Source of the DNA: Pseudoneurospora amorphoporcata
Taxonomy: Eukaryota; Ascomycota; Sordariomycetes; Sordariales; Sordariaceae
Direction: 5' to 3'
DNA length: 64,000 nt
Assembly (NCBI GenBank): GCA_033297205.1
Contig: MU859062.1
Coordinates: 310,001 to 374,000 of the forward strand
Shown one piece after another: positions 50,133-61,100 of the stretch; the first letter of the stretch is position 1, and each line of letters opens with the position of its first letter. The notes under the pieces are model-generated. The model was not told the DNA's origin. It ran no database searches and worked only from the letters and a program-made list of their open reading frames with translations. The position numbers and the translations under genes were made by a program.

Positions 50133-52684
50133 CTGAGCGACAGTGAAGGTTATGGGTGGGTGGGTAGCTTTTTTTGTTCAGTTCAGTTGGTGTCGTTTTT
50201 TAGGATAACCTACAGCGGTCCAGCATTGAAAGGAAAGGAGGTCAGTGTTGCCAGGCAGGCATAGAGGATATGTTAGGCAATATTCTTGACAGTCAGTCTC
50301 TTTTCTCGTTGGTTTTCATCTTGGCTGTCTATCTATATACAAGTTAGCTAGCTAGCTAGCTACCTGGACGATACTTACAGAAAGAAGAAATGGGGGTATG
50401 TGCGTGTGCGGGTTAAGTTTCAGTGGTCGGTCGGTTGCTTGGTTGGGTGTTTGCAGAGCGGATGAAAGCATAGGTATGGATGGGTACTTACATAGCGAGG
50501 TGTGATCTCTTGAGATCACGTGTTTTCTAATTTTGATTTGAGTTTCTCTTGTGTCGTGATCTCTGCGTGCAACGTCAGAGACATCCTCGGTTCAGTAATC
50601 ACGGGCTGGTCGGTGGGTTGGTTCTGTTCTCTAAGTATACCTCTACGTACCTATGCTACTGAAGCCGTATGGATTCTTGCAGGATGCCCGGCCGGCGCAA
50701 AGAAAGTTTCGGCGGCATCCTGTGAAGTAAGTGTGCCATTATGCCTTCAAGTTCTTTTCATTACAGTTGGCAGAAATCACCCGCTTAAGTTATCGGGTCC
50801 GCCAGCGGTATGGGTGACAGCTAGTAAGTCTTGATACAACGTTAATATTCCATATGGCGCGCGCCAGAGAATTCATTCGATTATCTAGCACCTCACTCTT
50901 TAACCGACGTTATAATTTAGTGGCCCAGGAAGAGGGGCGGGTCGGATAAGCTCCTGCGTACAGTACGAAATAAGAGTAACAGGAGGTAACGCTTCTTGTT
51001 TTGCTTTCCGAGTCGTTCAAGTTTGGGTTCTGCTTCTTCAGTTCTCATGCTATGAGCGAGCAGCGAGCAGCGGGTAATCAACTGTGACATTCAGTTGCAT
51101 TTCTCCAGTTCAGGTGAACTTGGCTACTACAGTTGTAGTCAGGCCGGTTAATACGTTCGAGCTGCTCAGTTGAGTGTTCAGAAGACTGGAGCATTCAGTC
51201 CGTCGTCAGCGTTCATTTACTTCGAAACTGAGAGACGTTCACTCAGTCTACCTAGAGGTACCAATAAAGTTCATATCTCACCCGGTAACGTGCAGTGACT
51301 GCACTTTTCGAGTCATTTCAGTTTCGTTTTCTAGCTGAGTGCACTGAACGGAGTAAAAAAGTGAACAAGCTAAGACTGGAACTGCGATAACTACCGACTA
51401 CGCAGCTGGCTTCAAGTTGGTAAGGTACTCAATGGGTGAGCGTCATGGTCTATTCTTGTCCTTCAACACCGTCGGTTCAAGAACTGCCAGTGAAGTCTAG
51501 ACGAGTACCGTGACTTGCAGCAGTGTATAGAGGTACCGTGACCTCCAAGTTCCAGGCTCGCTTGTTGGATGTACAGAGCGGGTCAACTGATGCTATAATA
51601 ATGCCTCCACTGATAGTGCAGCTGAGTGTTTAAGATACCATGACACTGGAATTGGCAGAGAGGGTAGTAGAGCGATCGATTTTTCCGTATAGAAGTTCAG
51701 ATTTGCGCTCATCAACAGATGGGAAGGCGAGGTAGGTACATCTGCATTTTATTGTTTTTACGGAATAAGTAGCTGGAAGGAGCTAGTGACAGACCAATAG
51801 TGTAACTCCGATTCTGAGAAGGAAGTGACGATGTCGCGGGCTGTGGCTAAGAGTGAGGAACTTGACGGAGGAAGGTACTATAGAGAAGTAGATTTCGTGA
51901 GGGAATGAACGAACTTAAAAGATAAAGACGCCGCGGACAAAATTGCGGTGCAGTGCAACAAGACGGTGAGTGGCAGTGACGACGATCAAAGACCAGCAAT
52001 CGATTTATTCGTTTATGAACACTGACTGCAGCGATCAGCTAACTGAGAAACAGACACCAATAGAAAGAAAGACCACCCTGTGCAACGGACGGGCTCGGAA
52101 CACTGTCCGATAGAATCAAGCGCCCGGGCAGTTCGGGTGACGAGTGAGCAGATGACTACCCGTACACCAGAGGTAGTATAATGGCCTTCATGTCTCCCGT
52201 ACTGACGCCTATGATGACCTTCAAGATCATCAACGTCTTTGATCTTTTTAACACAATAGTTGGAACCGCGACTATCATTGTCACGATTTCTTAATATCAT
52301 GACTACAGTGGACCTGTTGATTCCAATACCTACCTACTGAAATGAGTAGAAGAACGGAACCACCTTGCCAGACTATCACTCCCCTGAGATCTAGCACACG
52401 AGACCACGCAGCGACACATGGTAACGTTGCGATAGAAGGAGATAACCCATAGCAATCGCTTGGCCGGTCTTCAACATAACCTCAGAACATCTTTGCTGGT
52501 CACGGTTGAAGTGTAGCGAGAAGTTGCATGTGCATATGTTAAGCAGCCTGGGACACTCATAAATACCTCTCCTTACGGGCTTGCTGGAGATTTACCGACA
52601 AGCCGATCTCGTCCATAGCGAGTCAGTCCTTATCATAGGAGAGTTCTTGGTACTGTAGGTAGTCGGAGGCAGTTCCGTCTCCAA
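50133..52684. other. Gene-poor stretch downstream of Rictor, part 1
   Basis: No gene recognised. Contents: a TAGC microsatellite (about 50345-50362); a dyad GTGATCTC-TT-GAGATCAC (50502-50519) next to CACGTG (50517-50522); an inverted repeat CAGGATGCC / GGCATCCTG (50680-50688 and 50714-50722); a direct repeat GTACCGTGAC (51505-51514 and 51533-51542); and many TCAGT pentamers between 51040 and 51350. Base composition is ordinary. Confidence 0.45.
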
Positions 52685-53257
52685 ATGTCCAGCCAGCCTC
52701 AAGACCAGCTTCAGTATAGCAAGGATCACCGTGCTCTGACTCATTCACTTTTTACTTGCAACTTCCAACGCCGGCAATTGAGTTTACAGTCCTTACCGCA
52801 ACTAAGAATAAAGATGATTGTACTAGGTCTCCCGAGGCGTCCCCGTGGTACTCAGAGGCGGGCTGATGATCCAAGTCAAGTACCGATCAATGTAGTCATT
52901 CCGATCTGTATCCCCGAGGTCGGGGCGTTCTCTGACCGACAGCGGGCTCACCGGTGGGTGCGGACCTTCTTCAACAATACGGAAGAGCTGCGATTTTCAT
53001 CCGACTGACCACCGATTTGCACGACCTCGCTCGAAGGGTAAATTGGGGGCAAAATGGATATCGCATCGCTGGCGTCATCCGAAGACTCACCGTCTCAAAA
53101 CGCGTCTTCCTTACCTACCGCCCTCGTCCTTCTGCCAGTATGTTCCCTGCCCCCCAAAAATGTATTTCGGTATTTCACTCGAGGGCGTCACCGTTTCGGT
53201 TCTTCCTTTCTGGGTGATTCCACGTCAATAACCAGGCAGGTTTTGGAGAAGGTTAGC
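52685..53257 (+). other. Two small ATG-initiated frames, possible remnant or 5' end of a gene
   Basis: A 107-codon frame starts at 52685 (ATG) and ends at 53008. A 67-codon frame starts at 53054 with MDIASLASSEDSPSQNASS. The second opening resembles the acidic Ser-rich starts of several fungal transcription factors, and a GTATGT lies in it after LLP, as a donor would. No downstream exon with a DNA-binding domain was found. A 10-bp inverted repeat follows at 53281-53290/53320-53329. I do not claim a functional gene. Confidence 0.15.
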
Positions 53258-53280
53258 TGAGCTGGCCCCGTTGGTGTTCA

Positions 53281-53329
53281 GCGAGCGGTCTGTAGGTAGT
53301 CTGACCTATCCAGTCTGCTGACCGCTCGC
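53281..53329. repeat. Perfect 10-bp inverted repeat with nested 5-bp dyad
   Basis: GCGAGCGGTC (53281-53290) and GACCGCTCGC (53320-53329) are exact complements separated by 29 nt. Within the loop, TAGGT (53293-53297) pairs with ACCTA (53304-53308). Seen directly; function unknown. Confidence 0.8.
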
Positions 53330-56300
53330 CTCACTTTCCAGCCACTGTTTTGACACGTATGTACATATGTGTATATGTGTCCGATGGAGACCGCCTTAGC
53401 ACACAGCTCAATAATACGAATATACCAGGTTCCCGATATTGTATTCTGAGACTGTCGGCACTTGCGACAGGACAGTCCGAACTATGAGAGCTGGTGCCCG
53501 ACTCAGTTCATCGACACAACTCAACCTCACCTGGAATGACGAAACTAGATTCATGCGTGCGGTATATGGAGGAAAGAGCAAGAAACAACGATTCAACCGT
53601 CGTAACATTGCTGCCATCTGCTAGTTTCTTCCCGTATACTCATCTGTTTCAGCTTTCTTCCTCCGCAGAGCTGCAGTAGCTATCTCGCAACTTTGAAGTT
53701 TCAGCCTCCCCACCATCATCCGGTTACTGTGAACTGAAACAGAACTGCATCCCTTCAGGTCATCTCCGACGGGAATTGGAAGCGGCTTTTGCTATTAATG
53801 ATGATTGCGGTTTTGGTGTTGACAACCGGAATCACAGGCTTTCGCTCCGTTTCCTCTTTCCCGTCATCGGCCTAGCGCCGGTATCGGTTAGTTGTAATTA
53901 CCCACCGCAGTCGACGAGTTAGTCATCAGATGACGGCTATAATTGCTATCATCACGAGGACCACGAGACCACGCGAGAGTGGAGTACTAGCGACGAGACG
54001 ACCCGCGATGGGAGGTTGGAAAGCACTTGCTAAGGTGATGTTGTCTTGCTGTGTTGTAGACTACATGATAGCCTGTGTCCATGGGTTTCGATAGTACGCT
54101 ACACTCAAAGAAACACAGATGGGGTGGGTTACATACCAAGAGAACATGATTACATACGACGAGGCGTGGCATCCAGCGGTCCTAAGCGGTACAGCTCTCT
54201 CTGTGTGGACTAGGAATTCCGCCCATCGCGGGTCTAGGTGGCCCCGGTCCCTCTCCGCGGCCCGGGGGCGGAAAAGATGTTATCCATAAGGAATCATCGC
54301 CGATATTCCATCCCACTGAGTGACACAAAGAGTACCATGCAGTCTCCAGAGTGCTCCAGTACTGTAGCAGCGGGCAGCGGCTATTGTTATAGCAGTCAAG
54401 CAGCAGTCCAGCCTAGACCAGCCCCCCCTATACCCTGCGTGCGATCAGCCTCCAACAAGCCCATACAAGATCGCGTCTGACCGTGACCGCGTCTTGCTGC
54501 CCAGGGGCAACGCGTGAGACAAGAAGCCGCCAGTGATGTGCAATGTAAGACAAGAGGTCCCGGAGATTGAGAAAGAGGAGCAAAGACCCCCTTTTCCCAC
54601 TCTTTGATGGGTCGCTATTTCTTAGGTCGTTCGTGGTCGGACGCGATCCCGTCCCATATCTACGGTCCGATTTTCATAAGACGAAGCTCGGCGGTCATGA
54701 TGATATCGGTGGCCATCGGCCCGGCGATGCGAGAATCAGGACGCGGCACTCGCCGTCAACGGGCCCCAAATGACCCCCAACCATATCCATAGAGTAATAA
54801 AAGAGCTTGAATGAATACCATCCAATTCCAACGTGTCCAGCACGCAATCTTGGCGGAGACTAGGAAGTGCCGCCGTAACGACCCCCAGTGGAGTGCTTTT
54901 GTCAGTGTTGAGCGGGCACTGACCGAAGAACTCGGCCTATCGCTGGTACCATCACCCGTCGGCGGCTGACCATCTTCAAGGTGAGGAGGGGCTCCAGGAA
55001 TCCATCGTTGTGTCTCGGCATCCGCAGTGAACGGAGTTTCAGCGGAGTTGGTCCACGGAGCGAAAGAGTCAACCGAACACGATAAACAGGGGAAGTCCCT
55101 GCCTTTTACCATTTGTGACCCCCGTTGTTGCTAGTGACGACCTCCTTGGCTCGCCCGTAGCCCCTCCTCCTCTCTGTTCTCCTCTTAAGCCTCTTTCTCC
55201 CCAAAACCGCACTTGCGGGCTCGGAAGCTTAGCGTACGGAGCTTTCAAAGAGGAGACAGGCTAAAGAGAAGCCTATCCGTTGAGCTAAGCTCTCGGTTCA
55301 ACTCGTCTGTAAAACGAACACATCCACCACAGCCAAGGCCACCCCAGTTCCGGTATGTTTCCGTTGCGGTATTGCGAGGTAGAGAAAGGGAGTTGGAGCC
55401 CACTTGTCGAAAATTAATCTCCGTGACTGACAGCATTATTGTTTCGAGTGGTTCAGCAAGGCCGTTACGGACCCGCGTTGATGGACACTCCTTTTCTGTG
55501 ATTGTCTTCTTTTTTCTGGTCGACAGATGCGGCAAGCAGGCACCGTAGTATTGGTTCGCAAATGCCTAAAGAGGATATCGTCTCGCGGGGCTTGCACCCG
55601 CCAATGGCCCGGACAGTCTTGACCGATTCTGGTGCAAGCGCCGTTCTTGATCTCTGGGCATGCCATGCATGTGCCGTCCAACGAGGTCTAGTGTTGCGGA
55701 GCGATCATGCAGTCGACACAAGTTACCTGCCTCGGATACAACGTGAGTAGTGTATCTCTGTCAGAAAAATACAGCGTACGGTACGGACGGGCGTTACAGG
55801 CTTGCCATTTGGGTAATCTTCAAACGGCGGGGACAGCCAACAACTGTGAACAAGTCAGCGGAGAAGGTGAAACAAGCAAGGCCTTCTTCCTGTCTGGCAC
55901 GCCTGGACGGATGGATAGAAAGGGAACGGCAGGCAGTGTCGGCGTCTGTTTGAGCAAAGAGCAATAACAAGTGCTTCGTCGATAGCCTCAAGCTCAACGC
56001 TACCTTATGCTATGGACGCTATCTTTAGTGCAACCACTCTGCTGGCACGGCGCGGCTCTGGGACAAGAAGACCCTACAGATTCCTAATGCTACTGCGTTA
56101 ACTGCGCAGAGTTAGGGGCCCTAGGGGGACGATCAGGAGCCAACTAAGCCCTGCCATCAGCCAGGAATGGCTTCACACCTTTTAGGTCTCACCGTTAGGT
56201 ACCTACCCGACAGGTATAGTGAGATGACTTTTTAGTGGACCTCGATCTCCGGTAGGCCTAACATCACAATCCTTTGCTTTTTGTTGTTGTCGTGGCGTAC

Positions 56301-57905
56301 ATTACAATCTCAGGTTGCATTACAAACTTTGATCGACCACAAGATCACACCGCTAGCCTGGAATTGACCAGTCAGCATCGAGGCAGAAAGGATAGGCGAA
56401 CCGACACAAACAGTCATGATGGAGTGAATCAGGCTGAATTGGTACTGTACGGGTGGTAGTCTAGTACCGCTTCCATTCAGGGAATTTGGTTTTACTCAAA
56501 GCCAATCCTGTCACTGGATCGTTCCCCAGCTACCTTGCGACCTGCATCAGCTCAGCTCACCAGCACATTGGTCGAAACCCAGTTATACCCGGCGCTATAC
56601 CTGTTGAGTAAAACCAAGTCCTCTGAGTGATACCGGTAGTGTACATACTCCAGGAAGGAGAAGGCAGAGCAAAGATGTTTTGGTGCGTAATCAAACACCA
56701 AGAGAGAGGGTCCGGATTGGGTCCAAGTTGTCAAGAACCCCGAGTCCAGCGAGAGGAGCGTTTTGTGGAGCTCCCGACGATGGCTCTGGCTTGACTGGTT
56801 AGCGTGTGGGGGTGGGGAAAGACGAGACAACAAGAGGCGATCCATGAGACTCGCAGCGACAGGCGGAATGTGGGAGAATTTGGCGTGATTAAGCCATGGT
56901 GAGAGGGGCTCTCATCATGGATGAAGAATGATGGGCTACAGGATGTCTCGCCTACGTAGCTAGAGGGCTCGGCATCGGTATGGTACCGCTATCATGGCCT
57001 CGTGGATCTCGTTAGCTAACGTGTACGTGGTCGATGGGGGAACCCTTGATGAGCAGATCACATCCAAATGCATCCTGACCACGGCCCAAATTCTATCACT
57101 TCTGCTCTGTCTGTTCCGACTTCTGAGGGTGGTGACACGGCCGAGGGTACACTTGCAACTTGCCTAGCAGACGAACGATGATGTGAGCTGATCTGAGATC
57201 TCTTGATCCAAATCTGGACTTGTTCAGATCAGACGTAGTGTAGATATGCGAGGGCTTCTCCCGCCGTTCTAGGGGCATTCCAGCTTCATTCTCTACCAAA
57301 GATAGTCCAATGTACCTGCAAAGCTGACCAACTGAAGCGCTCAGTCACGGACTCGGAGATGAGGGGAGCTGAAAGTCGCGGCTCAGGGACGTCTTCACGT
57401 GGAAAGACTCGCGGCTGGCACTTGGGCGTTAACTAGTGCGAACTGGTACATTGCTAGCAGGTTTAAACGTTGAACAGCCTCGGGAATCTCACCCTTTGTC
57501 CCAACAAAGAGCAACCGACGGGCGATCCCCCGCCTGGTCGTTCATGGCAAAACCGGCAATAATGTTTTCGGGAGGAGAGAGAAAGCCTTCATCCACCGGC
57601 CTGCAATGATTCATTCCATGGGGAAATCAAATCGCAGGGTAACCCCCGAGTCACGCCAGCGGTGAAGGTGACCACCTACCGCCCGTGACAACCGACAGAG
57701 ATAAGAAAAAAACGTGGGCGATGATGCTGTCGGCGAGAAGAGCGCAAGTCGTTCATCGTCTGAGGTTGAAATTAGGTGCCTGGTCCTTGCACAAATGCAA
57801 GGCCAGCTAATTCCCAGGTAGCCCAAGTAACCCTAGCTGCAAGCCCGGAGACTAATGGCCTGACGGATTCACGGTCTTGTACCACACAGTTTGTACATCT
57901 GCGAC
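53330..57905. other. Gene-poor stretch, part 2
   Basis: 4.6 kb without a frame I can support. Frames of 60-118 codons lie on both strands with no domains. A near-palindromic cluster of GAGCTAAGCTC/AGCTTAGC type lies at about 55225-55300. No transposase, reverse transcriptase, RNA gene or strong AT skew was seen. Confidence 0.4.
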
Positions 57906-58147
57906 GTAACTTACGCAAGCCGCGCTAGTAGTCGAGCGCACAGTGCTTTGGTAACTTACACATGACGGCTAAATCCTCAAAGTTTCGTGATGGTAACTTA
58001 CTCTACGGTATGTTCCACGGTTACATACTATTACCAGAGAATATGTTACCAGATCATGCCAGATGAAAGTGGCAGGAAGCAAGGTAGCGTCAAGCAAAAG
58101 ATTTCCCAGCGTGGCACCAAGGTAACATCGCTGTTACGCTACCGACT
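57906..58147. promoter_or_regulatory. Array of GTAACTTAC repeats
   Basis: The 9-mer GTAACTTAC occurs exactly at 57906-57914, 57951-57959 and 57993-58001, at spacings of 45 and 42 nt. Further GTTAC/GTAAC cores follow at about 58020, 58045, 58132 and 58143. The regular spacing, close to four helical turns, suggests a protein-binding array. This is inference; no adjacent gene is certain. Confidence 0.35.
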
Positions 58148-61100
58148 TCACCTCTCCGCCTTCGTCGCCGATACCATCTCCTCGACGGCGAAGCAGACCG
58201 CAACGAGCTAACAATCCGTCAGTCTGTCACTGCACCCGCACTGCACCGACTACCCCGGCGCGACACCGCGAACACTGCACACCGTGATCACCAGCGAGCG
58301 ACCGACAATGACCTCCGGGCCCCCTTGGCCTCCCCCCCAATGGGTCCCGCGCGTCTCCAGATTTGCGCGAACCCCTGCTACGTAACCGGCCATTGTTCGC
58401 TGGCCCCTCGCTGGCCGTCGGCAATCCCTTGCAATCCCGCCAGGCCACTCGACCACTCGAGGCCCCTCGAGGCCAACAGCCGTGTTGCCTCCGTCGAATA
58501 GGATTGGGTGCCTTCACCGCGGAAACGTGGCCGCCAACTTTTTGCCCGCTTGCCCGAACAGAAAAGAAAATCTCTTCGCTTTGAGCCAACCAACGCACAG
58601 CAGAGTCCAGAGCCGGGAGCCGGCTTGCCATCCTTGCCAGCCAACCATGACATTCGATGGCGTCGATGGCAACCTGCACGAACAGAAAGGCTCTGTCACA
58701 CACAAAACGACACATTCAAGCAACAGGCAAGCAATAACAGCGACAGGGCTTCGACATTGTCTCCGGGATACAGGCAGTGACTGTACATTCACTGACAAAA
58801 TAGTTTCCAAGGGCCACACAATCTGGATGACTATGCAAAATGCCCACTGGCATACTGCACCACTTTCATATGAATACGGCCATTTATTGGATTTGGCGGT
58901 AGGGTTTTAAGCCGAGATCACGGTGGAGTCCGGATTAGCAACGGGTAGGCCAGCTTGCCGTTGCTTCATGATTGTTCCTTCAGCCGTCTCCCGGTACACG
59001 CGCCGCCATATTGGGGAGGGGAGAAATGGAAGGGACGGTCGCGAACACCATCTGCATCCGAGTCCCTTCGTCAGACCCTTTGTCAGGCCCTTTCAGTGTG
59101 GAAGGTTTGACGTGCGAGACAGCTGCAACATGAAATGAGGTTTTAGTGCTCCCGTCACGTGCATTCGCGCAGCTGCAGCTTTGCTCTGAGGTTGTACTGA
59201 ACCACGTCGCCGTCAGCGTGGTTTCACATAGCTTCAGCGCTCTATCCTCTGTGTTTCGGAAGGGAATCATCTAACCGTAGGTCTTACAAACACGGCTAAA
59301 GCCTAGTGCTAGGCTGCACACTACTGCGTAGCTACGTGCTACGGTAGGTTCAGTTGAATCTATCAACAGAGCCTCTTACGATTTGGTTAGCAGTATAAAC
59401 CCAACAGAAGCATGGGAGATGCATCAGACAACAAGCCATGCCCGAAGAAGGAAGGCCTATCAAGCAATGCGACGGTCGACGGTCACCAGTCCCCGGCACA
59501 CGCTTGACCAAAGTGCGCAAGGCCGCTTTGTCTGCGCTAGTGCAGCCTGATTGGTTGGATCGTAACCCTATCACCTCCTTCTTCCCCACCGCTGTCATCA
59601 CAGCGTTACCCTCGTCTCTTCGGCATCACGACTTCAGTTGGCTATGCTCCCGTGCCCCCTCCACACTTGACACCCACAAGAGAAATCATCATCCACAACC
59701 ACCATCCAGGCCAAGGGAGTTAGTGAGAGTAAATCATATGAAAGCAGTCAGGTTTTACTCTCAGCCCCTCTACTCACGCTCACCTCCATTCAACCTGGGT
59801 TATTTCCACCAAGTTCATGATCAATGCTGATGTTGCGGCAACAGGTCCTTGATGAACATTATCTCTGCTGTCGGTAGAAGACAAGACGGGAAGGTTCGAC
59901 GCCGTAAATTACCCAATAGACATATCGAAAAGGTGCTGGTTGTCGGATTTCCCGTTTAAGACTACCGGAAAAACAAATTGGACATTCCGGGCCGATGCTT
60001 TCAGAACACACAACGGAAGAAGAACTGACCATTGTCATGTTTCCAATATGCACTGCTGACTGGAGGGCTGAAGTGTCTCCTCCTTTCATAAAAGGGGACG
60101 AATCTTCAACGCTCGGCGACATCAGCTGAGCATTGAAGTCCTTCACCAGTTGGGCTGTACCTGCTTCAACTGCCCACACCGCTTCGTTTTCGCTTCCACG
60201 TTTCAGCATCTGTCCAGCCAGCTTCTTTCTATCGTCGCATGGCTTTCACTACGAAGCACTCACTTCACATCGGTTACCGCGTAGACCGCGATATGCATTC
60301 TTTTGTCGCGACAAGCACATCTCTTGCTCGGAGACTTGACGCACCGATAAAGAAGACCTTATCCACTCTCCCACATGATCCAAGACATGGTGTGTTCAGT
60401 GACGCCAAGATTTGCTGTTTCGAGACAGAGCTTTGGGGCTGTGGCATCGCAAACAAAGCTATGACGGCAGCACGGCAGCCACACACACCCAGGACTGGAC
60501 AGCATCAATTTCACCTGATGGCTGACTTGACGGAACGGTGGGCTCGCATGGGCTGCAGTTGCCAATCCCGACAGCCGGGTTTCTGTTGCAGAGAGCCCCG
60601 ATGACAGGGCGGCAGCCAAAAGCATCAGTTTGGCTTTCTCGCTAGCCCACTTTTCGGCATGGTGGAGGAAGGAATACTCTGGGGTAGGTACTGAAGTATC
60701 AGCCACTCGCTCCCTTCTTTTGGCGCGTGCCTCCAACATGCCCACACGCGCGACTGGAAAGTACATGATCCAACTTCTATCATATGACAGGGCAAAAGCA
60801 CATCAAACTTGGAATGATTGGAAAAGGCCCTGGCAGCTCATCCATGGTCGTTTTCCGCGATTGAAAGGAAGAAAGGGCTTTCCGGGCATCTGCAATAGCC
60901 GACTTAGGACCGCCACTCTGGATTGGCCTTTTTGGAGTTTGGGCACAAAAAGGTGGCTTCTGAATGTTTCGAGACAATACAAACTTTCAGCTTGCCGCCG
61001 GCAATTTGGGGATACACAGACATGTACACTACCTCATTTTGGCAAGTACGTATCTGATACGGCTTGTAAGTTACCACTACATACCGTTTTAGCGAGCCGA

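Noticed and set aside
55200..55320. tRNA-like sequence around GGTTCAACTCG
   Set aside because: A B-box-like string is present, but the T-stem does not pair and no A box or acceptor stem fits.
58227..58715. 162-codon minus frame in GC-rich DNA
   Set aside because: Gly/Arg/Ser-rich with no recognisable domain; overlapping frames on both strands are equally open.
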